Assembly: GCF_012927125.1 (NCBI RefSeq)
Contig: NZ_JABBFZ010000020.1
Location: 62,001 to 126,000 of the forward strand
Length of the DNA: 64,000 nucleotides
Source of the DNA: Paraburkholderia antibiotica
GTDB lineage: Bacteria; Pseudomonadota; Gammaproteobacteria; Burkholderiales; Burkholderiaceae
Reading direction: 5' to 3'
This document shows, in pieces, positions 16,397-24,760 of the stretch. Each line of letters begins with the position of its first letter. The stretch's first letter is position 1. The notes beneath the pieces are model-generated. The model was not told the origin of the DNA and made no database searches. It saw only the letters and a program-made list of their open reading frames with translations. A program made the translations under genes and the position numbers.

Positions 16397-17545
16397 TCAC
16401 GCCCGCACGACACCCGTCACTGGTCTGCCTGCCGGCGTGCGCCCAAACAACTGCACCGCCGTACGTTCGGGATCGAGCCCGAGGCTTTCGCTCGCGGTGC
16501 CGGCGATCAACGCATCGAGCGACGCGGTCGGCTTCAGGTCGCGCGCCTGATACAGCTGATGCGGTGCGAGCCCCGGCCAGTCCGCCAGCACCCGACCGCC
16601 CTGCACCGAGCCGCCGAGCACCATCGCGACCGAGCCGGTGCCGTGATCGGTGCCGCCGGTGCCGTTCGCGGCGGCGGTCCTGCCGAACTCGGTCGCGACC
16701 AGCACCGTGGTCTGCCGCCACGCCGGCCCCATGCCGTCGCGTAGCGCGGCGAGCATCGTATCGAGCGCCTTCAGCTGATTCGCGAGCCGCGCGTTCTGCG
16801 CGCTATGCGTGTCCCAACCGCCGGTTTCGATCATCGCGATGCGCGGACCGTCGTCGCGAACGAGAAAACTGGCCGCGAGCTTGCCGAGGCTAGCCGGGTC
16901 CTCGCGCGCGCCGGCATCGCCGGCGAGTCCGCGCGCGGCCAACGCCGCGGCCCACAGCGGCCGCAATTGCGCATCCTGCTCGTACAGTTGCGAGACACGC
17001 GTGAGCAGATCGTCGGGCGCCTGCGGCAACGCCGACGGCGCATACGAGGTCACCGCGGACGCGCCGCGCAACGCCATCGGCACGGTCGGCGCAAACGCGA
17101 TCGCGTTGTCGCGCGTGGCCGGCAATTGCGCGGCGAGCCGGTTCAGCCAGCCGTCCTTCACCTGATACGGCGACGTGCCGCCCGTCTCCAGCACGTTCTG
17201 CCCGTCGAAATGCGAGCGATCGCGATACGGCGACGCGATCGCATGCACGAACAGCACCTCACGATCCGCATACATCTTCGCGACCTGCGCGAGCGCCGGA
17301 TGCAGCGCGAAGGTGCCGTCGAGATGCGGGGCCGTCGATGCATCGATCGCGAGCGGCCCGCGCAAGCTCGCATACGCGGGGTCCGCATAGGGCACGACGA
17401 TGTTCAACCCATCGGCCGCGCCGCGCTGGATCACGAACACGAAACGGCGCTCGGTCGCGACGTGCGCGAACGCGATCCGCGGCGCCACGAGCAGCGCGCC
17501 GGCACCGATGGCGGCGACGTTCAGAAACTGGCGACGTGTCGGCAT
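16397..17545 (-). CDS. DUF1501 domain-containing secreted protein
   Basis: A 382-residue protein with a Tat-type signal (MPTRRQFLNVAAIGAGALLV, cleavage near AFAHV) followed by a DUF1501/sulfatase-like alpha/beta domain. Motifs visible are GAADGLNIVVPYADPAY, FALHPALAQV, TGGWDTHSAQN, EFGRTAAANG, and GTDHGTGSVAMVLGG, which resemble the metal-binding set of the alkaline phosphatase superfamily. The biochemical role is not established. It is coupled to the DUF1800 gene: an ATG at 17554 overlaps that gene's stop as ATGA, but ATG 17545 has better spacing from a GGAG. It lies at the distal end of the leftward sigma-factor cluster. Confidence 0.87.
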   Translation of the reverse strand: MPTRRQFLNVAAIGAGALLVAPRIAFAHVATERRFVFVIQRGAADGLNIVVPYADPAYASLRGPLAIDASTAPHLDGTFALHPALAQVAKMYADREVLFVHAIASPYRDRSHFDGQNVLETGGTSPYQVKDGWLNRLAAQLPATRDNAIAFAPTVPMALRGASAVTSYAPSALPQAPDDLLTRVSQLYEQDAQLRPLWAAALAARGLAGDAGAREDPASLGKLAASFLVRDDGPRIAMIETGGWDTHSAQNARLANQLKALDTMLAALRDGMGPAWRQTTVLVATEFGRTAAANGTGGTDHGTGSVAMVLGGSVQGGRVLADWPGLAPHQLYQARDLKPTASLDALIAGTASESLGLDPERTAVQLFGRTPAGRPVTGVVRA

Positions 17546-17550
17546 GGCAG

Positions 17551-19095
17551 TCATCTCCGTTGAAAATCGGGCGATACGAGTAAGAGCGCGAGCGCCGTCG
17601 ATGCGCTTTCCGCGCGCGCCACCGCCGTGGCGGTCGGTTCGCTGAGCGAGCCGGCCAACAGCGTCTGGCCGAGCGCGCGCGCATCGAGCCGGTCGCCGAC
17701 GCGCGCGGCGAAGCGTTGCGCGACGTCGACGCGGCGCACCAGCGCATCGGGCGCGGCCCAGCTCGCGGCGATATCGTCGTAGCCGGCCGGCGAGCCGGGA
17801 CGCCAGACCGGCTGGCCGAGCTGCGTGAAAATCGGCGCGCTCTGCAGCTTGCCGAGGTCCTGCCAGCCGAGTCCGCGCATCGACGAAATAGTCCACTCCC
17901 ATGGCGTCTTGAACTTCACCGCCGTCGACGACCACGCTTGCGGCGTGTCGATCAACGCGCGATACATGCTCGGCAGATCGCCGCCGCTGCGCGTGAAGGC
18001 ATCGGCGAGACGCTCGCTGACGCCGGGCGGTGGGTTATCCGCGACGAAATGACGGGCGAGCTTCGCGCCGATATGCTGCGCGGTGGCCGGCGCGTGCGCG
18101 AGGTCGCGCAAAATCGCGAGCGCCTGCTGTTCGCCGGCTTCGTCATAGCGATGGCCCATGATCGTGCGCGTGCCGGGCTCGTGCAGCGCGGCGCGAAACA
18201 CGAAGCTGCCGGGTTCGGCCGGCGGCCCGACACCACGGCGCGTTGCGTTGGCACCGCCGTTGCCCGGTTTGCCGACGAGGCTCCAGCCGGTCAACGCGCG
18301 CGCGAACTCGGTCACGTCGTCCTGGCTGTAGCCGCTGCGCACGCCGAGCGTGTGCAGCTCCATGATCTCGCGCGCGAGATTCTCGTTGAGCCCGCGTTTA
18401 TTGTCGGGATCGCGTTGCGCGGCGCGCAGCGCGGCCATGCTGTCGGGACCGACCGAGCGGGTCTGGTCGAGAAACAGCTGCATCGCCGGATGACGCTCGA
18501 CCGCCACCAGCATGTCCTCGAAACGGCCAAGCACGTGCGGGCGGATCGCCTCCGCTTCGAACGAACCGGCGAGCGCCGCGACGCCGGGTTTTTCCGTCGA
18601 TACCGCGAAGTGATTGGCCCAGAAATGCACAAGCCGTTCGACGAAGGGCGTCGGTGTGGTCAGCGCACTGGTTACGCGAGCATTGACCGACGCGCGGTAG
18701 AGGTCGAGAACTTCGGCGCGTAATGCTTTTTGTTCGGCCTGCCTGGCAGTTTTTGCATCCGGTTGGCTGGCGGCTGCGGGATGGTTCAGGTTGTTGGCTG
18801 CGCCTCCGTTTGCATTGCCGTTTGCGTTATTGCCCATGCCTTCGCTAACGCTTACGCCCTCTCCCGGCTTCTGCTTACGCTCCCGCTCGATCTCCATACG
18901 CTGCTCTACAAGCTCGCCCGACACCGCGATCGAATCGGGCTGGTTCGCCCACGCGGCCGGGCGCGCCTGATACTGCTCGAACTGCGCGAGTAGCCACGCT
19001 TTGGGATCGGCGGGCGGCGTGTCGTCCGCGCGCGCGCCGAGGCCGAAGCGGTTCAGCGCGATCGCCGCGGCGCTCAGGTTGGGAGCATGGGCCAT
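17551..19095 (-). CDS. DUF1800 domain-containing protein
   Basis: A 514-residue protein of the DUF1800 family. The start reads AAIALNRFGLGAR, then FWANHFAVSTEK, then NENLAREIMELHTLGV and FVADNPPPGVSERLADAF, all characteristic. DUF1800 genes are nearly always next to DUF1501 genes, as here. Their function is unknown; they are thought to be exported or envelope associated, but no clear signal peptide is seen in this one. A Gly/Asn-rich insertion lies around residues 95-125. The start at 19095 follows GAGG. The gene starts about 100 bp after the periplasmic sensor gene on the same strand. Confidence 0.87.
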   Translation of the reverse strand: MAHAPNLSAAAIALNRFGLGARADDTPPADPKAWLLAQFEQYQARPAAWANQPDSIAVSGELVEQRMEIERERKQKPGEGVSVSEGMGNNANGNANGGAANNLNHPAAASQPDAKTARQAEQKALRAEVLDLYRASVNARVTSALTTPTPFVERLVHFWANHFAVSTEKPGVAALAGSFEAEAIRPHVLGRFEDMLVAVERHPAMQLFLDQTRSVGPDSMAALRAAQRDPDNKRGLNENLAREIMELHTLGVRSGYSQDDVTEFARALTGWSLVGKPGNGGANATRRGVGPPAEPGSFVFRAALHEPGTRTIMGHRYDEAGEQQALAILRDLAHAPATAQHIGAKLARHFVADNPPPGVSERLADAFTRSGGDLPSMYRALIDTPQAWSSTAVKFKTPWEWTISSMRGLGWQDLGKLQSAPIFTQLGQPVWRPGSPAGYDDIAASWAAPDALVRRVDVAQRFAARVGDRLDARALGQTLLAGSLSEPTATAVARAESASTALALLLVSPDFQRR

Positions 19096-19191
19096 ACGAA
19101 CCTCATCGACATCGAGAACTCTTATCGAGAACACCTACCTAGCCGTTAAACGTCACTGGCGACGCAATCCGTCGCCGTGCCGCGATTTTTT

Positions 19192-19746
19192 TCAGTCATC
19201 CGAAGCAGCGTTGGCCGGTGCGCTCTGCTGCGAATCTTCCCGCTGCCCCACAGCCCCGTTCGCCGGCCTCTTCGCGTTCGCGGCCGGCTGCGTTTCGCGC
19301 CATTGCCCACGCAGCCGCAGGCTATCGGCGAACTCGACGCGTTGCTCGGGCGTCAGCGTCGCCGCGAAATCCGCAACGCTCGCTTCGACCATCGCGCGCA
19401 GACTGCTGTCGGCCGCACGCGTGCGCGCGAGCGCGGCATCGAGCGCCGCGCGATCGAACTGCGGCGCCGCCAGCAAACGCAAGACCTCGTGACGCCCCTC
19501 GCGTGCCTCGCGCGCATATTGCCGCCCGGCGCGGCGCGCGTCCTTCAAACCGTCGATAAAGGCCTGCTGCCGCTCCGCCGGCAGCGGCTCGGCGGCAAAG
19601 CGCAGCGCGCGCTGCTCCGGCGCCGCGGCCCGGTTGGCGCCATGCGCGGCGAACCATTGATACGCACCGCCGGCAATCGCGCCGAGCAGAAACACGTTCA
19701 GCACCGCCGAGCCCAGCAGCGCGACTTTCCACGAGCGCCCGTTCAT
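19192..19746 (-). CDS. Periplasmic heavy-metal sensor / Spy-CnrX-like protein
   Basis: A 184-residue protein with one N-terminal membrane segment (WKVALLGSAVLNVFLLGAIA, residues 6-25) and a helical periplasmic domain. Features include LPAERQQAFIDGLKDARR, REGRHEVLRLLAAPQFDRAA and the LTPEQRVEFADSL motif, the LTxEQ pattern typical of the Spy/CpxP/CnrX group. The Ala-rich tail is unstructured. Its ATG overlaps the stop of the preceding gene as ATGA. With an ECF sigma and a small membrane protein upstream, the arrangement parallels cnrYXH, suggesting it modulates sigma activity in response to metal or envelope stress. Confidence 0.8.
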   Translation of the reverse strand: MNGRSWKVALLGSAVLNVFLLGAIAGGAYQWFAAHGANRAAAPEQRALRFAAEPLPAERQQAFIDGLKDARRAGRQYAREAREGRHEVLRLLAAPQFDRAALDAALARTRAADSSLRAMVEASVADFAATLTPEQRVEFADSLRLRGQWRETQPAANAKRPANGAVGQREDSQQSAPANAASDD

Positions 19747-20162
19747 TCGCCGCTCCAATCGGCGGAGGTGCCACCGAAGCTCGAAGTCAGATAGGAGGAT
19801 TCGTGCGCGAGCGGCGGCGGATTTCCGCTCAGCACGAAGAACGACACCGCGAACGCGCCGGCCGCGCCGCCGAGCAGCCCGACCCCGGCCACCGCCGCGC
19901 CGGACCACCACCAGCGCCGACGCATGGACGCGCGAGCGCGCGGCGCGCCGTCGATGATGCGTCGCTGCAGTTCGAGCCCCGCCGGCTCGACCTCGTCGCT
20001 GGCCAGCCATGCGTCGAGGCCAGCCGCGTCGGCGAGCAGCGTGTCGGCTTCGACGCGATGCGCTTGCGCCCACGCCTGCGCGGCGGCGCGCTCATCATCG
20101 GGCCAGCGGCGTGGTTCGGCGCCGTAGGCGGCGATGATCTGATGGAATCGTTCGGGCGTCAT
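19743..20162 (-). CDS. Small single-pass membrane protein, probable anti-sigma factor
   Basis: A 139-residue protein with a cytoplasmic N-terminal part (RFHQIIAAYGAEPRRWPDDE), one membrane segment at about residues 86-110 (AVAGVGLLGGAAGAFAVSFF) preceded by RRRWWW, and a short periplasmic tail. No zinc-binding HxxxCxxC anti-sigma motif is present. It starts inside the stop of the sigma-factor gene (ATGA) and ends inside the start of the sensor gene, so the three are translationally coupled. Position and topology suggest it holds the ECF sigma at the membrane; this is inference. Confidence 0.72.
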   Translation of the reverse strand: MTPERFHQIIAAYGAEPRRWPDDERAAAQAWAQAHRVEADTLLADAAGLDAWLASDEVEPAGLELQRRIIDGAPRARASMRRRWWWSGAAVAGVGLLGGAAGAFAVSFFVLSGNPPPLAHESSYLTSSFGGTSADWSGE

Positions 20163-20725
20163 GACTTGTCCTTGCTAAGGCCGCTGCCGGCCAGTTGAGC
20201 GCGCAGATTGCGGCGCGCGCGAGCCAGCAGACTTTCCAGCGCATCGATGCCGACGCCCATCAGGGCGGCGGCATCTAGGTTCGACATTTCCTGGTAATAG
20301 GTCAGCACGAGCGCTTCGCGCTGACGCGGTGGCAATGCGGCCAACGCCGCGCGCACGCGGGCGTTTTCGGCAAGCGTTTCGAGTCGCGTGTCGGGCGACA
20401 TAGCGGGATCGGCGGAGTCGGGCAATGCGTCGCTCGGCTCTTCGCGACGGCCACGCAGACGGTCGTAGCAGAGATTGAGCGCGACCCGGTGCATCCACGT
20501 GTCGAACTTCGCTTCGCCGTCGCGCCAGCGCGCGGCCTGCTTCCAGATGCGCACGAACACCTCCTGCGCGACGTCTTCCGCTTCCATGCGGTCGCCGAGC
20601 ATGCGGGTGGCGAGCGCCAGCAGCCGCGGCAGCTTGCGCGCGACCAGCGAGCGGACCGCGCCGGGCTCCTCGCGGCCCACCCGCGCGATCAGCTCGGCGT
20701 CCGGATCGGGCGGAGCGTCGCTCAA
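20159..20725 (-). CDS. ECF-type RNA polymerase sigma factor
   Basis: A 188-residue sigma-70 group IV factor. Region 2 is clear (LATRMLGDRMEAEDVAQEVF, then WRDGEAKFDTWMHRVALN), and region 4 has LPPRQREALVLTYYQEMSN followed by the helix-turn-helix GVDALESLLARARRNLR-type end. It should direct RNA polymerase to a stress regulon, probably including this operon. The start is a TTG at 20725 with GGAG nine bases upstream; no in-frame ATG is available upstream. The ATGA overlap with the next gene marks a sigma/anti-sigma pair. Confidence 0.9.
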   Translation of the reverse strand: MSDAPPDPDAELIARVGREEPGAVRSLVARKLPRLLALATRMLGDRMEAEDVAQEVFVRIWKQAARWRDGEAKFDTWMHRVALNLCYDRLRGRREEPSDALPDSADPAMSPDTRLETLAENARVRAALAALPPRQREALVLTYYQEMSNLDAAALMGVGIDALESLLARARRNLRAQLAGSGLSKDKS

Positions 20726-20871
20726 GGCGCGCGGCTCCGTTGCGACAGCGCGCGTGTCGGTGCGGACCGCTTCACGGGATCAACGCGATTCACTTGCCGC
20801 CGCTCCTTTGCATCGATGTTGTTCTGTGTCGCCTGGCGCGAATCGGCAACGCCGCGCGCTCGCACTGCCAT

Positions 20872-20973
20872 TCAATATACGACGACCGCCGGCCGGTAAT
20901 AAGCGGGCCGCGCCGGATACACCACACAGCCGGCGAGCAAAGTCGCCAGCAGAATCGTCATGAGGGTTTTCAT
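20872..20973 (-). CDS. 33-residue lipoprotein
   Basis: A very short open frame starting at ATG 20973 with AGGTAGGCG upstream. The product is a lipoprotein precursor: MKTLMTILLATLLAGC gives a charged N-terminus, a hydrophobic core and a clean lipobox LLAGC with Cys16. The 17-residue mature peptide is rich in Tyr, Pro and Val. Similar tiny Tyr/Pro-rich lipoproteins occur across Burkholderia but have no assigned role. It lies just upstream of, and in the same direction as, the sigma-factor gene. Confidence 0.72.
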   Translation of the reverse strand: MKTLMTILLATLLAGCVVYPARPAYYRPAVVVY

Positions 20974-21120
20974 CGCCTACCTGCTTCGGTGGAATTCGGT
21001 GGAAGATCGACGCCGCGCGAGCCCGCACACCTGCTCAGGTGTGTGTCGAACGCGTGTTCGGGCGCGCGGCGCGGGACGGGATCACACCGCTGTCACGCGA
21101 CGTGCGCTGCGTGTTCGTAC

Positions 21121-21438
21121 TCAGGCCCAATGACCTTCGATCCAGCGCCAATGCGGCCCGCGCTGCGCCCAATGCCCCGGCACCCAGCGATAGCCGGCGC
21201 GCACCGGCTGCCAGTGGCCCGGTGTCCACACGTAGCGGCCGTGATCCCAGCGCCAGCGCCCCTGATCCCACACATAGCCCTCGCGCGGCGCCGGCATCAC
21301 TTCGACGCGGGGCGGCGGGGGCGCCATCGGCGCGATGATCACTTCGGCGGACGCGGGTGTGGTCGTCAACGTGGCCGCGCAGCAAAGCGCGGCAGCGAAC
21401 GTGGAACCCAGCAGACGAATCGTGCGGCTCGTGGCCAT
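21121..21438 (-). CDS. YXWXGXW repeat envelope protein
   Basis: A 105-residue exported protein. Residues 1-31 form a signal peptide ending PASAE. The mature part starts VIIAPMAPPPPRVEV and then repeats a Trp-rich motif about every 10-20 residues (GYVWDQGRWRW, GRYVWTPGHWQP, GYRWVPGHWAQ, HWRWIEGHWA). Such YXWXGXW proteins are common in Burkholderiaceae, and the function is unknown. The start at 21438 follows GGAG by eight bases. It ends in HWA just before a 150-bp gap to the small lipoprotein gene. Confidence 0.85.
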   Translation of the reverse strand: MATSRTIRLLGSTFAAALCCAATLTTTPASAEVIIAPMAPPPPRVEVMPAPREGYVWDQGRWRWDHGRYVWTPGHWQPVRAGYRWVPGHWAQRGPHWRWIEGHWA

Positions 21439-21628
21439 GGCAATTTCTCCGTTGAGGATCGAAAGGAGTCCGGGCGCTGAATGACGCCGTTTCTTCTTGA
21501 ACGGACCAGCGGCAGAAATCCGTCGGCGCGTGGGAGAAAAAGATTGGAAGAACAATTGTGGCGGGCGCGACACGGAGGCCGGTGCGGTATCCTTGCCGGT
21601 TCCACGACCTTTATCTCTACCTTGCCCG

Positions 21629-22315
21629 ATGGCCAATTTCCCCTTCGACGCCGTACTTTTCGATTGCGACGGTGTGCTTGTCGACTCCGAACCCATCACG
21701 AACCGCGTGCTCACCGAGATGCTCGGCGAGCTGGGCTGGCATCTGAGCGTCGAAGAGACGATGCGTATTTTCGTCGGCAAGATGGTCAAGGACGAAGCGC
21801 CGCTCATCGAAGCCCGCACCGGCTTCGCACTCACGCCCGAATGGCTCACGCAATTTCGCGCGCGGCGCAACACGGCGCTCGATAACGAACTGCAGGCGAT
21901 CGACGGCGCGGCCGACGCGGTGCGCGCATTGCAGCGCACGCTGAACGGACGCATCGCGGTTGCCTCGGGCGCGGACCGCGTGAAGGTCGAATTGCAGCTC
22001 GCGAAGGCCGGCATTCTCGACTGTTTCGAAGGCCGCATTTTCAGCGGCCACGAAATGCCGCGCAGCAAGCCGTTTCCCGACGTGTACCTCGCCGCTGCCG
22101 CCGGCCTCGGTGTCGAGCCGACGCGTTGCGCGGTGATCGAAGATACGGTTACTGGCGCGACCGCTGGCGTCGCGGCCGGCGCGACGGTGTTCGGTTACTG
22201 CCCGTCGCAACTCGGGCATAGCAGCGCAACCGCGCTGCATGGCGCGGGCGTTGTGCATGTGTTCCATGACATGGCGGAGTTGCCGGGTTTGCTGGCGGGA
22301 TGGGCGAAGCGCTGA
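21629..22315 (+). CDS. HAD-IA family phosphatase
   Basis: A 228-residue haloacid dehalogenase-like hydrolase. Motif I is FDCDGVLVDSEP (Asp nucleophile at about residue 11), the alpha-helical cap follows, motif II is VASGA, and motif III/IV is KPFPDVYLAAAAGLGV ... CAVIEDTVTGATAGVAAG. It belongs to the phosphoglycolate phosphatase/beta-phosphoglucomutase-like group and acts on small phosphorylated metabolites in the cytoplasm. The frame is open upstream to 21497, but the family start MANFPFDAVLF is at 21629; its ribosome site is weak. Confidence 0.9.
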   Translation: MANFPFDAVLFDCDGVLVDSEPITNRVLTEMLGELGWHLSVEETMRIFVGKMVKDEAPLIEARTGFALTPEWLTQFRARRNTALDNELQAIDGAADAVRALQRTLNGRIAVASGADRVKVELQLAKAGILDCFEGRIFSGHEMPRSKPFPDVYLAAAAGLGVEPTRCAVIEDTVTGATAGVAAGATVFGYCPSQLGHSSATALHGAGVVHVFHDMAELPGLLAGWAKR

Positions 22316-22580
22316 TGCGCTGACTCGACGATTCGCCTGGTCTGCCGATGCCGCGAAGTGTTGGCGGTTCGACGACACCGGCGACTCGCAGGTTGGTCGA
22401 CGGCGTTCACCTGCCACGTTTGCCGATGCCGTCGATCATTACCCGATCTCCGCCACACGCGGCGCTCTCGCGGATAGCCGGCCACCCGGCCCGGCGCATG
22501 GCATGGTGCGTGCAACTGGAACGCACGAACGCGCGCGATTAGCGCGTTCGTCGCCCTTCCACCCTTGCCGGAGATCCATC

Positions 22581-22820
22581 ATGACCAGCCTCGTTTTCAG
22601 CGACCTGTCGCATTGCGACGACCTCGAGCGCGCCGACGCGCAATCCGTACGTGGCGGCAGCGCGTGTTTCAGGCGCGAAGAGCCGTACCCTTGCCATCAC
22701 GAACCGTCGCCGGTTTGCAAGCCGCCGCACTACAACCCCTACCCGCCGGTGCATCTCGGCTGCCTGCCGGTGCATACGCCGATCTGCTATCCGCAGCCCG
22801 GGCATATCGTGCCGCTGTAA
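22581..22820 (+). CDS. Small Cys/His/Pro-rich protein with double-glycine-like leader
   Basis: A 79-residue protein not recognised as any named family. It starts at ATG 22581 with GGAG seven bases upstream. Residues 1-27 resemble a double-glycine leader (SDLSHCDDLERADAQSVRGG): acidic, with hydrophobic positions and a terminal VRGG. The rest has five Cys, many His and much Pro and Tyr (CHHEPSPVCKPPHYNPYPP), and no membrane segment. If Gly-Gly is a cleavage site, the core is about 52 residues and could bind metal or be cross-linked or modified. No peptidase-ABC transporter or modifying enzyme is adjacent. Confidence 0.65.
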   Translation: MTSLVFSDLSHCDDLERADAQSVRGGSACFRREEPYPCHHEPSPVCKPPHYNPYPPVHLGCLPVHTPICYPQPGHIVPL

Positions 22821-23166
22821 GCACGAGACATCGCGCCGTCGTGAACGACGGCGCGGTCGTCCATGTGGCCCAGGTGGGGACCATCGGGCCGCATCGCGCG
22901 TTCATGCGCTCCTTCGGAAGATATGAATCCGGATGTCGGCGGCGACCGTATAATCGTGGCCTAAAATCAAACGGCCCAGGATCTTCTCGCATATGGCTGC
23001 ATGCCAGTGCCAGCTGGAAGCAATCATCCCGTATGCCGCGGAACGCAATAACATTCTGCCGGTGTGCGATGCATTGCGATGCGTGAAGTCAGACGCATGG
23101 TTGCCCACAGATTTTCCGCTTCAAGATCTTCTCGATGTCTCAGCAAAAGCTCAGACCATAAATAGA
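22821..23166. other. Intergenic region, no gene supported
   Basis: About 345 bp. A frame in register with the glycosyltransferase stays open from 22993, but its residues do not resemble the family N-terminus. Base composition turns more AT-rich near 22930-23180. It likely holds the promoter of the glycosyltransferase gene. Confidence 0.4.
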
Positions 23167-24048
23167 ATGCTTAAACCCATAGTGATTGGTGTCACCCGGT
23201 TTTCCGTTGATCCGCTGTCGATCATTGGCTCATCGGCACTGAAAGATCAGCAGGATCTGTTGAAACGCCAGCTCGCCGTCTATCAGCCGGAAAGACTGGC
23301 GAGCCGATGGACGCTGTTCAATCACTTTGCGCTACCGAGCCTCATTACGGCAGCTGAACGGCACGAGAATTTTTTCCATCTGCTGGCTTATTCGTCCACG
23401 CTAACCGGTCCGATTCGTGAAAACCTGCACGCTCTCGAGAACAGGCATCGTTCATGGTTGCGACTCGTCGCGGTAGAACCCGATGAGAGTTTCAACGACG
23501 TGGTACGCAACGAGACGCGCTCGCTGCTGGCCGAAAAAGCAGAAGGGAAATGCGGCTTCAATTTCCGTATCGACGATGACGACGTACTGAACCCCGACTT
23601 TGTCGACGCGGTTGCCGAAGTCTGGCCATCATGCGAAGAAGGTCAGGTCCTATCCTTCGATCTGGGGCAATATCTGCAACGCGTGACGGACAACGAATAC
23701 CTGGTCAGCGACGTCGACTATCCGAAGATCGCAATCGGTCTGGGTGTTTTCTGCAACGCCACGTCGCAGGAGTACGTTTTCGATCTGCCCGTGCACAATC
23801 ACATACCGGACACACGGGTCGTGAACATTCGCGACAAGGCCTACTGGGTAAGAGTGCTTCACTCGCACAATGACTCGGGTACGCGTTCTTCACCCGCGCA
23901 ATCGCGGATTCCGATGGAAGAAGCCAGCGCGCGTCTCGTCGCCAGATACGGGCATTTGAATATCCCGAAGGCATTGCAGTGCCTCTCCATCATCACGGAA
24001 ACAAGCCGGGTACAGACCGCACCGAAAGTCCTGTTTGGGATTCAGTAA
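23167..24048 (+). CDS. Putative rhamnosyltransferase-like glycosyltransferase
   Basis: A 293-residue protein resembling the putative rhamnosyl transferase family. The N-terminal strand (KPIVIGVTRFSVD), the central RIDDDDVLNPDFVDAV segment with an acidic DDDD metal-binding cluster, and the late HSHNDSGTR stretch fit a GT-A-like enzyme. It would be cytoplasmic and use an activated sugar. The start at ATG 23167 is preferred over the longer frame from 22993 because only the former matches the family's start; neither has a strong ribosome site. It is convergent with the large polysaccharide cluster and could serve it. Confidence 0.68.
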   Translation: MLKPIVIGVTRFSVDPLSIIGSSALKDQQDLLKRQLAVYQPERLASRWTLFNHFALPSLITAAERHENFFHLLAYSSTLTGPIRENLHALENRHRSWLRLVAVEPDESFNDVVRNETRSLLAEKAEGKCGFNFRIDDDDVLNPDFVDAVAEVWPSCEEGQVLSFDLGQYLQRVTDNEYLVSDVDYPKIAIGLGVFCNATSQEYVFDLPVHNHIPDTRVVNIRDKAYWVRVLHSHNDSGTRSSPAQSRIPMEEASARLVARYGHLNIPKALQCLSIITETSRVQTAPKVLFGIQ

Positions 24049-24058
24049 TTGATGCCGT

Positions 24059-24088
24059 GGCTCGCGAGGCGTGATGGCCTCGCGAGCC
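24059..24088. terminator. Bidirectional hairpin between convergent genes
   Basis: A perfect 12-bp stem, GGCTCGCGAGGC / GCCTCGCGAGCC, with a six-base loop, lies 10 bp after one stop and 22 bp before the other. On the plus strand it is followed by a mixed A/T stretch; no long T run is present. Confidence 0.6.
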
Positions 24089-24110
24089 GAATCTGCTAAA
24101 ACTATTAAAA

Positions 24111-24758
24111 CTATTTACGCGCGTCGAAGCGCATACGCACCGATTCCAATGGCGCCGGCAGGCGCGACGAACGCGGTTTGCGCCTCGGCAATTCGACGAA
24201 CCCCAGCCGTCGATAAAGCGACGCAGCGCGCTCGTTGCTCACGAGCACATCGAGCACGATTTCACGCCCGCTCGCGTCGAGCCCCCGCTGATCTGCGACG
24301 TCGCTGCGCAAAGCGTGCTGGAATAGCGCGCTGAAAATTCCCGTACCGCGTGCTTCTTCGTTTGTCGCACAGTGCGCGATGAGCGTTTGCGCGCGCTTCG
24401 GTTTGGGCAATTCCGTTTCGAGCACGAGGCCGCGCAGCAGCATCGGTACCGTGCGGAGCACACCGAAGTGACGCGAGAGCGTCCAGACGATATGCGCGTC
24501 GTCGGCAAGAATGCGACGACCATCGTGCGCCGCGAGTACCGCTACGATCTTGCCCTGCGCATCGACGGCGACTTCATGTCGACGCCACGAAAACCGTCCA
24601 GCCGAAAGCGCAAACGAGTACTCGAGAAACGGGATGCATCGCGCTGCCGGAACGCCGAGAAAAAACTCGAACTCGTGCTCACCCGACTCGAAGACGAGCG
24701 GCGCGCAGGCGGCGGCATCGCTTGCACGCGCCGGTCGAAACGTTAGATTAATGGACAT
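24111..24758 (-). CDS. GNAT family N-acetyltransferase
   Basis: A 215-residue acetyltransferase, the last gene of the leftward polysaccharide cluster. The acetyl-CoA loop is seen as EEARGTGIFSALFQ (about residues 127-140), and the C-terminal VSNERAASLYRRLGF is the usual GNAT end motif. It may acetylate a sugar of the polysaccharide, but no substrate evidence exists. The start at 24758 (MSINLTFRPARASD) lies two bases after the preceding gene's stop; the longer frame to 24884 overlaps that gene and is rejected. Confidence 0.83.
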   Translation of the reverse strand: MSINLTFRPARASDAAACAPLVFESGEHEFEFFLGVPAARCIPFLEYSFALSAGRFSWRRHEVAVDAQGKIVAVLAAHDGRRILADDAHIVWTLSRHFGVLRTVPMLLRGLVLETELPKPKRAQTLIAHCATNEEARGTGIFSALFQHALRSDVADQRGLDASGREIVLDVLVSNERAASLYRRLGFVELPRRKPRSSRLPAPLESVRMRFDARK

Positions 24759-24760
24759 GT

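Noticed and set aside
16044..16893. Plus-strand frames (168 and 349 codons) opposite the DUF1501 region
   Set aside because: Arg/Pro/Ser-rich antisense frames of the DUF1501 gene and its duplicated end.
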